A DNA stretch of 64,000 nucleotides from Malachius bipustulatus. Its lineage: Eukaryota > Arthropoda > Insecta > Coleoptera > Melyridae. The first letter of the stretch is position 1, and each line of letters starts with the position of its first letter. This document shows, in pieces, positions 12,378 through 23,372 of this stretch. Location of the stretch: the NCBI GenBank assembly GCA_910589415.1, contig OU342638.1:9092014-9156013 (forward strand). Direction: 5' to 3'. A program made the translations under genes and the position numbers. Below the pieces are notes generated by a model. The model saw only the letters and a list, made by a program, of their open reading frames with translations. It was not told where the DNA came from and did not search any database.

Positions 12378-12429
12378 TATTAACGAACTTATTAACTTAT
12401 TAACTTATTAACTTATTAACTTATTAACG
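12378..12429. repeat. 8-bp microsatellite (ttattaac)n
   Basis: About six perfect copies of ttattaac, directly abutting the 5'-truncated Penelope-like endonuclease segment. Simple repeats at the truncation junction are often seen with retrotransposed fragments. Confidence 0.8.
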
Positions 12430-12439
12430 AACAAATCAT

Positions 12440-12843
12440 TATTTTCAAAACAAAAAGATCGCATTCCAGCACAGTCCATGTCGGATGTTGTTTATCTCAT
12501 ACCATGCAAAGATTGCGAACGACAGTATGTTGGACAGTGCTCCACAACCCTTAAACAGAGAATAACCCTACATAAGAGTGACACCAGGTTGAGACCAGAA
12601 AGATGTGCACTAGCCCAACATTCGAAAGACACAGGACATACGATGGACTTCGACAACACAAAAATACTTACACAGGAGAAACACACCAACAAAAGACTCT
12701 TTTTAGAAACATGCTACATAAATGAATATGACAACCACCTTAATTCCAAAAAAGACACAAAAGACCTAAGTAACATTTATAGCTTAATCCTTTTACATGA
12801 TAAAAACAAAAATAACAGACAACACATGACCTACAACACATAA
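12440..12843 (+). pseudogene. Penelope-like element, C-terminal GIY-YIG endonuclease fragment
   Basis: The frame encodes the endonuclease domain that follows the reverse transcriptase in Penelope-like retroelements. It starts in mid-protein: the open frame reaches upstream of the ATG at 12478 (KQKDRIPAQS), so that ATG is not a real start. Marks: VVYLIPCKDCERQYVGQ, the GIY..YIG pair with the Cys pair typical of Penelope enzymes, then a conserved Arg in LKQRITLHK, His in QHSKDTGH and a Glu in LFLETCYI. It nicks DNA to prime target-site reverse transcription. No reverse transcriptase is found upstream, where a microsatellite abuts it, so this is a 5'-truncated copy. Confidence 0.85.
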
Positions 12844-13720
12844 CAAAGGACCCCAAAGAAACCAGACTGGACACACAACATCTCATAGGAAAAAATGATC
12901 CAAAATGAGCTTTCAACTTGATTTTTGATCATTTACCTACCTGTAATAGGGCTCATTAGCATGAAATAATTAATTCTCCTTTCGTCTTTTCAGATAAATT
13001 TCATAACCCTAATATTAATATAAACAAACAGTTTTCTTTTCCTCTTGATCAAAGCAAATGGCCTGCCCATATTGTGATGCGCAGCCACCATGAATTTATT
13101 AACTAATTTTTTAAATAATTCAATCAATCGAAGTGATTGATACTTCAACAATGTCATCTTAGTCCAGTGTGTCTCTGGTACTGTCACTAAGTCATGTCAC
13201 TGAATATATGTCAGATTTGAAAGATTCAAAGGGCATCATGTCATGTTAATTGTTATGTCAATGTCAGATAATGTAAACTATCAATGTCAACACAAGTTGA
13301 CAGGCATAACTGGACGGTTTCTTCTTCTTGTTTTACTTTTTGGCCTCACACATTAGAAAAATTACTGGTTCATAAAAAAGAGGGAGAAAAAATGTAACCT
13401 TTCATTACCAAATACCATGTGCAATAGATAACTGATTTTAGACAAGTTTTATAAGTTTTTAAGTAGTTTTAACTGTAATTAAGGATATGTGTTCATAGTT
13501 TTGTTAAGTTTACAATGCCCTAACAGGCGGCAAACAATTTAATTAATTGAAGAAAATGTGATAATACTCGACATGCCAAAACCTTAAGTACCATGCGAGT
13601 TGTTAGTAAGAAATGGAGCTAAAGTTGCTGAATATAACGTCGGCCTATACCTTAAGGTCGCTTTGTTGTGAGTAAAGTAGTCACTGTATACAATGCTTAT
13701 ATAATAGAAAAATAATGTTC
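12844..13720. other. Probable 3' region of the Penelope-like copy plus unassigned DNA
   Basis: No further coding content. Short repeats of the type gtcatgtcac/atgtcagat occur at 13170-13290. The region joins the endonuclease fragment to a hammerhead-like motif near 13727. Confidence 0.4.
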
Positions 13721-13726
13721 GATTCC

Positions 13727-13765
13727 AGAGTCCTGTAGATGATCCAAATTGGGATCGAAACGTTG
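13727..13765 (+). ncRNA. Degenerate hammerhead-ribozyme-like motif
   Basis: The stretch reads CCTGTAGATGATCC-aaattg-GGATCGAAACGTTGAC. A five-base-pair stem (GATCC/GGATC) is closed directly before GAAAC, as in stem II of a hammerhead, and a CUG.AGA box lies upstream, but one core A is U and an extra U precedes the stem. Penelope-like elements carry hammerheads in their terminal repeats, and this one lies on the same strand about 900 bp past the endonuclease frame, so I read it as a decayed ribozyme; it is unlikely to cleave. Confidence 0.35.
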
Positions 13766-13873
13766 ACATTACAATAAAGACCTCACACTAAAGGAGTTTA
13801 TAATTGCCTACAGCCCTTAGCCTAATTTAAGTTTCAACGTAGTAATTGTGGCAATTACTTCCCTTCAACTAAA

Positions 13874-13931
13874 TATATATATATATAAATATATATATAT
13901 ATAAATATATATATAAATATATATATATATA
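13874..13931. repeat. (AT)n / (TA)nAA microsatellite
   Basis: Nearly pure alternating AT for about 58 bp with periodic extra A residues. The open frame across it on the minus strand is an artefact of the repeat. Confidence 0.9.
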
Positions 13932-14572
13932 TCGTGGGCAGGTGAATTTTGGAAAACCACTTTTTCGTGATCTGGGGGTCATGATCGGTGGACATTTGAT
14001 GAGTTTGGGTGATTTTCGAAAAGTGATGTCGTCCTCAATAGTGTATTTTTTTATTAAAAAATACACTAATAAATAACTTGTCGACAAGGAACGGGTAGGT
14101 AACGCGACACCGCATTAGGTATCCAACTGAGTTCTATTATAAGTTATACAAAAACCGAATAACTTATCGTACAGGGAACGGAACGTAACGTTACAAAAAA
14201 ATAACGTTACTGGTATAACGTCTCGTCACTATTTAGGATTCTTATCATAATTGGGAAACTAGTATTAGGTCCGTGTAGTTTGACTTGATATTATGATAAA
14301 ATGTACCAAGTCCAAAACAATTTTTTTAATAAAAAAAAAAAAAACAGTTTACTCTTAAAAAGTAACTATGCTTTTTCAACTTATAAGTAAGTATCTCTAC
14401 ATGTAAGAAAATAAGCTCGCTCTCGCTCTCCGTTGGACACACGACGATGGAGAGTGTGCTTCCCGTTCGAGCGCATATGTACGAATACGCGTATTAGGGC
14501 AAGGATGACACTTTAAGGCCTTATATCTGGACTATTACTTGCCGCCGCAAAAATTCAATGGTACCTTGATAC

Positions 14573-15009
14573 TCCTAGAGACACAAGCTATCCGATAGTA
14601 TAAGCCATTTCGCCATATACCCATGCCGCTAATGTCAACATTTTTAATTGACGGTTGCACAACCGGGTAATCCTGTTGTTTAGTCTTCCAAAACACCCCT
14701 CACATGCCCATTCCACTTTTTCCACTCGCGTCGATCACAACGTTGCTGCATTAAATCAGCAGGTCTTTGGTCAGGGTAGGATTTTTTTCCTTTAAATGTC
14801 CCTAAAATTAAAAAAAACCTACCCTGACCAAAGACCTGCTGATTTAATGCAGCAACGCTGTGACTGCTGTGTGCGACGCTAGTGGGAAAAGTGGAATGGG
14901 CATGTGAGGGGTGTTTTGGAAGAATAAACAACAGGATTACCCACAACCGGCCCCTAGAGACACAAGGTATCCGAAGGTAGAAGACAAATCGCCCTATACC
15001 CATGCCGCT
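14573..15009. repeat. Direct duplication flanking a foldback
   Basis: A phrase of about 58 bp (from tcctagagacacaagctatcc to cgccatatacccatgccgct, 14573-14630) recurs with a few changes at 14952-15009. Between them lies a palindrome at 14665-14942 with arms of about 115-120 bp that differ by few bases and a loop of about 25-40 bp. The arms contain cattccacttttcccac.. and gcagcaacg..ctgctgattt. Apparent 140-codon frames over the palindrome are chance. The layout suggests a foldback element duplicated together with flanking DNA. Confidence 0.7.
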
Positions 15010-15051
15010 CAATTCAATATTCACCAAAAAATTTAACAAAATGCAACTCAC

Positions 15052-15274
15052 CAACAAAATCGGCAGTGTGTGATCCAGTCCGATGGGCCAGCGGCTTGCA
15101 GACTGTGTCAACATCCCCCTTGATTGAAATTTGATCTACCAGCAGCCAAGTGGTCAGCGTCTCACCTGGCTCGTTCTCGTTCCTGTTCCTGAAGCTTCGT
15201 CTCCTACATCCAGACTTGTTGAACGAAGGGGTCATTTCGCTGTTACTCGGGAGTAGAACCTTACTGTGGGTGCC
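15052..15274 (-). CDS. Orphan exon of unknown protein
   Basis: On the minus strand an open segment is bordered by a good acceptor (taatagcag before 15274, behind a second AG at ttttccgcag) and a strong donor (ttg/GTGAGT, after 15052). It encodes about 74 residues including PSFNKSGCRRRSF, NRNENEPGETLTTWLLVDQ and CKPLAHRTGSHTADFVG, with balanced codon use and GC content above the surroundings. I recognise no family. It could be an exon of a host gene whose other exons lie outside or were lost, or a captured exon; chance is possible. Confidence 0.3.
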
Positions 15275-15860
15275 CTGCTATTAGGTATCCCCTGCGGAAA
15301 ACAACTTTTAAGGCCTGTGACAATTATAATATACCTGCTTCATGTAACACGAGCTTCAGCTAATGGCGTCATCATGATTGCTTCAATTAAAACTCAAAGA
15401 ATGGACGAAACGCTTCGCTAGAGATTGATTGAAAATAACACAGAACACGACGCCAACGCAGAGTTACTGGAAACGAGAAACCCGGAAAACTGGAAATGAA
15501 ATTAAATTAAAGGAAACGAAAAATGAAATGAACTGGCTTGGCGCTTGGCTACTTACTTGAAAAATTTATTCAGCTGATTTCAGCTTCGTTCTTCGTTCAT
15601 CGTTCGCACGTTCGCATATCAGATCAGTACAGATACAGAACAGAATAACAGAATACAGAACCGCTTCTGAATTAGTTCAGAACCACAGAAGAACTAATAA
15701 CAGTAGTAACTCTACTGCAATGAATTACAAACGTATACGTATTATTAGCAGAGCTGGGCACGAGTACTGAAAAGAGTACTCGTAAATAATTCGAGTACGA
15801 GTACTTGGAAAATGTACTCGTAAGTACTTTGGCACAAAAAGGTGGACGAGTACGAGTAAT

Positions 15861-16642
15861 AGACGCCGACAGTGATGACGTCAGTGGGCGGGGCCAACGG
15901 CCAGGGTTCCATACAAACAAACGTTTGACGTTTACAGGTTTGCCAGCTCTGATGGAAGTTGTCTCGTCAAACATCAAAGCTCTAATGAGGTCTCTCATTT
16001 ATTAGTAGAAATTCAAAAGTGCTTCAAATGTGATGGCATTTAATACCCTTAGGATAACAACTATACTTTTCCCAATGAGATAATCATTATCCTTCAAATC
16101 AATCTGTAAATTAATAAAAAACAATTAACCCATAGCAGGATATTCTTACCTCAACGCTAGGTATTAGGTTTTGTTTTTCTTTTTCATGCTGGCGGGTACT
16201 GTTCCACGAATTATTTTAAGTTCCGCCTCGAACTCCATTCTTTCAACATGGCCAGATTCTACAGCATTTTCACCTTTGGAAAATTCTTTGGTTTCTTCGT
16301 AAAACAAACTGAGGATAAACTTGAAATTTTACAGGAACACCCAAATAAAACCACCCAATCAATAAATAAATACCGACAGACGTACTATAAACTATAACTA
16401 AATAAGTACCTAACTGAACTGCCTAATTTTAACTAAACTAAAATATTCAGTATTCATTCACTAATGGCATCATTGGCATTACTAATGACTTCAGTAATGG
16501 CTTCACTAATCACTTCGATGTCAATGGCCGTCAAACTTCACGAAAACACACGACAACTGACAACAATGACCACGTGAAGGGTTTGTTTGTATGGAACCAG
16601 AACCGCTTAGCCCCGCCCTGTGACGTCACACTGACGGCGTCT
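15861..16642. mobile_element. AGACGCCG-ended element, nested in hAT copy A
   Basis: Ends are AGACGCCGACAGTG and, read inward from the right, AGACGCCGTCAGTG. The undisturbed sequence is preserved in hAT copy B (reverse complement near 30232-30262): there gagtaatactcg is continuous, whereas here it is gagtaat-[element]-atactcg. The inferred duplication is the dinucleotide AT. A second copy at 31460-35977 is also flanked by AT. Contains a minus-strand exon-like ORF (16164-16310). Confidence 0.8.
16164..16316 (-). CDS. Conserved terminal exon of the AGACGCCG element, unknown function
   Basis: A minus-strand frame of about 50 codons ends at a TAA (16164-16166). It includes FYEETKEFSKGENAVESGH, VERMEFEAELKIIRGTV and a Lys-rich tail. 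The same frame is kept in the other copy (about 35495-35650), differing mostly by substitutions, which argues for real coding. The acidic/basic, helix-forming composition is like the C-terminal part of Myb/SANT-type transposon accessory proteins, but I cannot name a family. Confidence 0.4.
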   Translation of the reverse strand: MLSLFYEETKEFSKGENAVESGHVERMEFEAELKIIRGTVPASMKKKNKT

Positions 16643-17364
16643 ATACTCGTGAAAACACGAGTAACAAGTACGAGTAGTTTTATTCGTGTCGTGCGCATGA
16701 TCGAACTTCATGTCATGTCAGTGGTCAAGGCGCAACCAGCCTATGACGTCAGGCTTGTGACAGCTAAATACGAGTGAGAGCATAAGTATATCCGTTCTGT
16801 AGATCGTATCATATTCTAATCTAAGCAGTGCCGACTCCTGTGATAATGGCGCCCCGTTCGAGAGTGCTTCATGACACCCGATGCACCCAGTGGCGAAGTT
16901 AGGGTCTCATTTAGGGGGGGAGGGGGTAAGGGAAAAAGAAATATTTAATCTTCAACATAAATTCAAATGCTTTGAATTTGAACGAATTTTTTCAATGAAA
17001 GAAATTTTATTGTAAAGAAATTAATAACTTCTTACATAGCGCACATTTGATATGTTATATAAAAATATGTACCTAATATAAAATGCGGCATTACTAGTGA
17101 GTGACAGTGACTGTGCAATTGCACAGGACGGTGAACTCGTTTGCAGATCGGTTCCCTGCTGACGGCATGACGTCATTACTATCCGTAAAAATATCCGTAT
17201 TTCACGAGTAAAATTTCTCGAGTAGTTGTAATTGTACTTATCCGTACGAGTAGTAAGTATTTTGGATGGAAAGTACTTGTGAGTAAAAAATTACGAGTAG
17301 TTTTTTTACTCGTAAGAAAAATACGAGTAAAGTACTCGAGTACATGGCCAGCTCTGATTATTAG

Positions 17365-17850
17365 AATATGTAGAATGTATTTCAATATTGCTATACCACT
17401 ACTGTGATGGATTATGGATTGGAGCTGGAGCTTTCCCTGATTGTCATAGAGCGCATGCCTATAAGTGCGAAACAGTGATGTGACTGTGACCAAATACACT
17501 AGACTATAACGCCGCGTCCTAGCTGCATCCGGGGACTGCGTTGCGTCACAGAATAGACTAATCAGAATATAAACTTCAATAAAAATTCCGGGTCCGCGCA
17601 TCTCTGCTCGCGCGGGGTTAGATGGGTTAGAACTCAGCGGCAGTCAGCGGCGGAGCGCAACGGAGTCATTTATTCGATATCGCTCGTTGCCTGTAGTACC
17701 AGTGGCGGAGTGGCGCTCTTCTATAACCGCGAATTCAGACGTTGATTTATCGTTTCATGTTTTTTCGTTTATTATTGTATATTGTTATTGTTTTTTTTGT
17801 CTTAAATTGTTATTGTTTTATTGTTATATATTTAAACCTATGGTTTAAAT
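17365..17850. other. GC-richer region upstream of the THAP ORF, with left inverted repeat
   Basis: Includes a 38-bp sequence at 17509-17546 (ACGCCGCGTCCTAGCTGCAT...) whose reverse complement, with one mismatch, lies at 22829-22866. After it comes a GC-rich leader (about 17590-17740) and a T-rich tract before the ATG at 17851, as for a promoter and 5' untranslated region. Confidence 0.5.
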
Positions 17851-18093
17851 ATGAGTAAACCTAAGTGCGGACAGGTTTGTGCGGCCAAAAACTGCGAAAA
17901 CAAATCATATAATAGCAGTGCGAGTTTCTTCAGGTTCCCGAAAGATCCTTCAAGGGCTCGAACTTGGATAATAGCTTGTGGAAGGGAAGATCTTTCGGAA
18001 AATTCTAACAAATTGCATATCAATAGCTGGATGCCCTTGAGCTCGAGATTTATTGCCCTTTATTACCCAGATTTCCGGTGTATTGAAGAATAA
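17851..18093 (+). pseudogene. THAP-domain protein N-terminus, degenerate zinc ligands
   Basis: THAP domains are C2CH zinc-dependent DNA-binding modules found at the N-terminus of P-family and other transposases. ATG at 17851; the frame has CAAKNCEN (first Cys pair), FFRFPKDPSRARTW (the conserved Phe-Pro and Trp), and the segment where Cys-x-x-His-Phe is expected reads RFIALYYPDF, so both the third Cys and the His appear lost. A stop follows at 18091-18093. The fold is clear, but metal binding would be impaired. It may instead be the first exon of a transposase gene with the rest eroded. Confidence 0.75.
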
Positions 18094-21000
18094 CCAGCCC
18101 AACCACCCTAATAAACATCACATCAAATTTTTCGCTGCAAAAACTTCCTAACAAAGCACTCAAAGCAGAAATAGGTGCTAAAAAACAAAAAAAACATCAC
18201 CAATTATTTTCCTATACATAATAATAATTTTATTGTGATTTAGAATAATTTTTGTCATCTACTTATTCATTCAGACAAAATGTACAATATGATACATATG
18301 AAATTACATTTTTTCAAATACATCCAGTAATCCGGACAAATCGCTAATCCGAACATACCCCGTGCATTTAATTGTCTGATTAAAGAGGTTATTGTACTTT
18401 GTACTGTATAGGTATTATAATATTTTTTACTAATAAAACATTTTTTTGTGTGTTCCTGTAAATTTTGAGTTTTTTTTTTGCTGCATTTATCCTAACAAGT
18501 GTGCTGATTTATTCAATGATTTTCTAAAAAAGGGAAAATACTTGAGAAGTATCGGTATAAAAGGAACCTTTATAATGTAATATCTAAGAATTAAAATCAA
18601 ATTATTCAAAATTAATAAAAAATTTAGAAAATAACTAAAAAAAAGTAAAATCTAAAAAAGTAATAAAAAAAATAACAACTATAAAAATGTTCCAGAACCA
18701 CTGGTCAGCCTGGTAGGCTGTATGTGATTTTTTCTGTTTCTTTCTACTTTTATGGCTTTGAAATGGTTCTATTCTTCTATTATATGCGCATTTATGACGA
18801 AGCCATTTACCGTCATTTAATTCTTTTGTGGATTTTATGGATCTGTTAACCTTTATTTTATTACTAGCTATCACTATCACTACTACTGTTGTTATAATAG
18901 TAAACTGATACACACATAATGGTTGTTTTTGAAAACATCTATAATATAGTAATAATAAAATAATATATAAACATGAAAGGACCCAAACCATATAACAACT
19001 GCGCATGGTTCAAATTGTAAACTTTAGAGCTGAGAAACGCACCCAATTTTTATTTTTTATTTGTCAAGCTTTCAAAGCTAGAAACGTCAGTTCTGTCAAT
19101 GTCATTAAACCACATGTAGCGGTTAGCGAGAATTGAAGTCACACTCAGTAGTCACTAGTCATGTTCACTTATTTTTCAACCGTCAGAGAGTGAAGGTCAG
19201 AGGGTTCGATCAGCTGGGGTGCTCTTCATTATTTATTTTTAAACAATCGAATCCAAACAAAGTCCATGTGAGTACTGTTTATCCTAATTTATTAATATCT
19301 GTTAGGCATTGTGATATCTCAAGAGATCAGATCATATCGTTTAGTTTATTTGTTTGTATTATTCAATTTGGTTTCAATTTGTTTATTTAGAAAAAGACTC
19401 ATGTAAAACACGTGTTTGGTCAAGCTAATTAATTATTCAAGTAGAGCCACATTAAGTTTTAAATAATTGTTTTGTATTCAAACGAAAGGAGATAGCTTAT
19501 ATTTTATTCCAACCAGCATGTATAATTTGAAACTTCACGTTTTGTAATTGAAAGAATTTTAAAACAGGGCCCCCATGTAGATACTCAAACGCACCTGCAG
19601 TAACAGTTTAATAAGTTTATTTCAATACGTTCAGCGACACGCTAGTTTCAATATTTTATTTTATTGTCTAATTTCAAATGGTTTAAAAACATGTGACCAC
19701 TACCACATTTCATGAATTAGATATTTTCAGTGAATTAATTTCTAACCGTAGAGACATGCTCGATCTCATTTACATTATTCAAATTAATCTAACAGTTTGT
19801 TACTTTTTGAGAAACTTATACTTGAATTTTAGGTATTTATTTATTTATTGTAATCTTGAAATTGCACATGCCTTTTGACTAATATTATTGTGGTTATTAT
19901 TATTTTATCGAAGCACATTCTATTTTAACGATATTCACACTGCTCACTTATTTAACCTTTCTTTTTACTCGTTACCATTTCTTTTCTCATTCTTTTATTC
20001 ATGAAATTATTTAAACAATTTATTTATTTTGATTGAACTAATTTGTACATAAAACCTCATGTGACTTTATTTCATTTGTGAGAATGTTTGCTTCGATTAT
20101 TTATTATTATTATTTCCGATCTGTATTTATTTCTAAATTATTATAGTCAAAAGGGTTGAACATGTGTTTTTCATGATTTACATTTGTTTGTGCTAAATTA
20201 ATTCCATTTGTGACTTGTTTGATCATTATTTATATTTCAATTTCATTTCATTTGCAATGCGACTGACACACACTGATATTTATTCCAAATGCTTCGTCTA
20301 ACTGTATGTGCTTTATTTGATTTCATTCACGAACAAGTCCAGGAGAGTAACCTGCGATAAACGACTTATAATCATGAGGTAGCGATGGTGGTATTTTTGG
20401 TTTTAAACTGTAACGAAAGAACTTTAATTCGAGTTCGCCTATCGGTGACAGTTCAATTGATTTCATTAATAGTGCCTGTAGCCCATTTTACCCTTCCCAC
20501 TTAAGATCTGTCGGTGTGCCAGAAAGCACTGGGCATTCGATTGGATATATTATTTCCCCACTGTTTATTTTATTTATATGTGTTTGGGGTACGGAGACTA
20601 ATGATAAGTTTATCTGAGCTGTAAACGATATTTTGTTTTCATGTCATGTCATAATTTTGAACGATGCATTACCCTAACGTTATTTCAAACTTATAACCGT
20701 ATTTGTTTCTTTAAATTTCATAATTGATTTGATTTATTTATGCACTGTGGTCTTGATGAATTGATTTTATTTCCAATTTGTTATCGTTGACCGTCCTTTT
20801 ACGGCTCGATAATGCCTCTGTTATATAATATGTTTGGTTTCATTTTGTATTTCCTATTTTCTGAACTCTAAACTATTTATTTACTTGCCAACAATCTATT
20901 TTACTCTTTACATTTTAACCTCGCTGGTGCTAACAAGCATTAGACCGGCAACAAGGGGTGCATTTACTTAACCTACGTCGTTGGCACATAGCAAGCACTA

Positions 21001-21990
21001 TGTGTTGACTCAAGGCGTGATTTATATTTATGTGTTTTGTGTTTTTATTTGCATTTTGTGTGTTTTGTTTTCTTTTCAGGAGGTATGAGTTCTTGAAATA
21101 GAAAGATAAAATGGGGTCTTCCTGAATATAACAGATTTGTTTATCAATGTCAATTTTACACCAAAACGGTGACGATTTTATATGTGTTGTGTCCTTTGTA
21201 TTGTATGTTTTTCATTGTATGTTTTTGTATTTTATTTTTGGCACTTCGCAAGTCAGAGGTTTTTTTATTTTCACGGGGTTCTTTTTTTACTCTGACTATA
21301 AATTTTGTGTAGGCGGAACTCTTTGCGGGTGGGGTCAGTCGAGTGGGTTGGCGGGGAGAGATTCAAATCAATTCAAACATTCAAATCATTTCAAAAGTCA
21401 ATAAATCAATTCATTCAAAGGGGAAACTCTGTCTTTTAAATTAAATCTCCTATCTCTCAACAAAAGACTCTCTCAAGGTATTTTCGTAGCGTTTGCTACG
21501 AACGAACCAAAATAAGGTTATTACGAACACAACGGATGGTCCAAACAAGGTGAAAAACTAGACGAACACGAGCCAAGGTAATGATCACGAGCCAAAAGGT
21601 AAAACACGAGCCAAGGTAAACAACGACCACAAACGTAAGTAAAGTGATGTGGCCATTTATTTGAAATCGGGGCGGGTTAATCTTTAAATTCAAACATTCA
21701 AGAATTCAGGGCGGGAAAACCTCAAATTCAAATCAAACATTTGAGCGGGGATCCAAACAGTCATTCATGACAGACCAGGTGACATTTCAAACGTCAAAGG
21801 GGTTCTTCTTTTTCAGTCATTCAATTTAAGGGGGCCACATTACTGACTTGACTGCGCATGACGCAGAACCTCCATTTTGAGAGTCCAGATAGTTTACATC
21901 ACCATTCTTTACCGTCAACAAGGATTCAGGATTTTAGGCATGTTACACTACAGATTTGTTACCGTGACGCAGGATCTCAATTTTTAAAGG
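18094..21990. other. AT-rich unassigned interior
   Basis: Several tens of short frames but none with recognisable domains or codon bias. Features seen: a phrase resembling tigger-like ends (atccagtaatccggacaaatcgctaatccg) at 18323-18352; repeated acgagccaa(a)aggta motifs at 21568-21620 and tcaaa/attcaaa runs at 21360-21420 and 21690-21740. These do not form a bordered element. Confidence 0.45.
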
Positions 21991-22267
21991 TAGTTTACAC
22001 TACAAACATATATTTTTAGTACACTCCTGTGCGCTCTTGCACAAACTGATTTCATTAGTTTTGAATGCGGACCTGACTTCTAACCCCGAACGTGTGGCCG
22101 CTAGAGGTGGGGGTTGACTCTACCAGAACAAAGGCGCCGACGGCGAGTTTGGCTTCTGATTAAGTCTATTCTGTGGTTGCGTGCGATGCGGGGAACGCAC
22201 GCAACGCAAAATCGCACGGGTAATTTTGAGTGTGTCCTAACTGAATGCGTGCGGTGCGGGCGAGAAA

Positions 22268-22384
22268 ATGGTTTCCAATCCAACTATTTCTGATGCAGCT
22301 TCAGATGAAATACGTTTTAATTTGGAAACCAGTAGGTTGTTGGAGTTTGAAAGACTTAAAAATCACAGAAAGAAACATGTTACT
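22268..22384 (+). CDS. Short ORF in GC-rich segment, possible first exon
   Basis: ATG at 22268 opens a 38-codon frame (MVSNPTISDAASDEI, then a Glu/Arg/Lys-rich end) directly after a CpG-rich stretch with repeated gcgtgcgatgcgggg and acgcacgcaacgc phrases. It may be the first exon of the frame at 22549-22744, but a convincing donor is not visible. Low confidence. Confidence 0.2.
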
Positions 22385-22548
22385 TAAGAGAAAGCAACAA
22401 TAAGACGCAAGTAATCTATAGAAATAGGTATAGATTTGATAGATAGATAAATAGAAGGTAGGTTAAATAAAAATAGGTCTACAATAGAAATTAATAGACC
22501 TCATACTTACTTTAAAAACCTGAATTCGAGACATTTTCACATTCCCAG

Positions 22549-22745
22549 TGTACCTTGACTCTTGTTCTTGTAAAATAGATTTCTCTTATTGCACAAAATG
22601 TTTCGCTTTGGCACGAAGGCAATCGAAATTCAAAAAAGTTCCTGTCCGCCGTAAAAATCGCAAGATTTTGACAGATGAAAATACTAAATATTTTAATTTA
22701 AAACTATGCGTGCGTTGCGGTGTCGTTTTCTCGTACGACTTTTGC
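22549..22745 (+). CDS. Cys-rich exon of unknown transposon-related protein
   Basis: Bounded by a good acceptor (cattcccag before 22549) and a donor (tgcgg/GTAACG). The frame has no ATG at its start; it encodes CSCKIDFSYCTKCFALARRQ, a basic segment with KKVPVRRKNRKILT, then DENTKYFNLKLCVRCG. Two CxC/CxxC pairs suggest a small zinc-binding fold. It lies just inside the right-hand 38-bp repeat of the candidate element 17509-22866. No family recognised. Confidence 0.35.
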
Positions 22746-22911
22746 GGGTAACGCGTCTACTGTGGACACTCCCATTGCTTTGCATGTGTTTTATTTTAAT
22801 CGTTCCCCGCAACGCACGCACGCAACGCACGCAACGCAGTTCCCGGATGCAGCTAGGACGCGGCGTAATACGTCCAACTCCGGCAATTTTACATGCATTT
22901 CGAAGGCAGCC

Positions 22912-23364
22912 TAGGGAACCTGCATTACCGTTTTACTAGGGTAGCGCATTCACTTTTTGACGTTTACTAAACACGGTTATGTTTGAACAGCTGGATGTCA
23001 TATTTTTGACACATTTGATCACAGGCGTAGGTATCAAGTGGAAAAAAGCGAAGTTTGAAAAATGAAACAAAATAATAACACGAATAGAAATCGATAATCC
23101 TCTTTCAGTGGGTATTAAAAACAAAATTACGGGTTTATATAGGATCTACGAAGCTGTAGACTTTGGTATCTAACACGTAGTTACTGAGAAAAATACGTTT
23201 TAATACGCGGACTTAATAAAAAATTATGTGAATTTTTAGATAGTTGTACGTTCATGGAAAATCTGACGTTTATGAAGTCAAATTTGACATTCCCAACTTT
23301 TTTCCCAACTTTTTGTGAGAATGAGAATGCGCTACCCTAGTAAAGCGGTAATACAGGTTCCCTA
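22912..23364. mobile_element. hAT-type MITE, 453 bp, 8-bp target duplication
   Basis: Inverted ends TAGGGAACCTGCATTACCG / (right, inward) TAGGGAACCTGTATTACCG with arms of about 50 bp, flanked by a perfect 8-bp duplication AGGCAGCC (22904-22911, 23365-23372). No coding content. Removing it rejoins a continuous GC-rich sequence. Confidence 0.9.
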
Positions 23365-23372
23365 AGGCAGCC

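Larger units (their letters stand above)
15749..17356. mobile_element. hAT-type non-autonomous element, copy A
   Basis: Terminal inverted repeats CAGAGCTGGGCACGAGTAC and, from the right, CAGAGCTGGCCATGTACTC; perfect 8-bp target duplication ATTATTAG at 15741-15748 and 17357-17364. The subterminal 150-200 bp at both ends are packed with ACGAGTA/TACTCGT motifs. No hAT transposase frame inside. It hosts the AGACGCCG-ended element at 15861-16642. Sister copy at 28605-30369. Confidence 0.92.
17509..22866. mobile_element. Candidate 5.4-kb TIR element with a THAP-domain ORF
   Basis: A 38-bp inverted repeat with one mismatch bounds the region, and a THAP-domain frame begins about 340 bp inside the left end, the position expected for the N-terminus of a THAP transposase (P or Kolobok type). 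I do not find a DDE catalytic frame between. No clear target duplication is visible at the borders (left ..agactata, right aatacgtc..). The alternative is two separate small elements sharing ends. Interior from 18100 to 22000 is AT-rich and unassigned. Confidence 0.4.

Noticed and set aside
14680..15114. 144-codon minus-strand frame
   Set aside because: It runs through both arms of the palindrome 14665-14942, so the two halves are complementary sequence; no domain and no splice context.
18635..19006. 123-codon minus-strand frame
   Set aside because: Low-complexity AT-rich codons (Ile, Tyr, Phe, Lys), no motif, no splice support.
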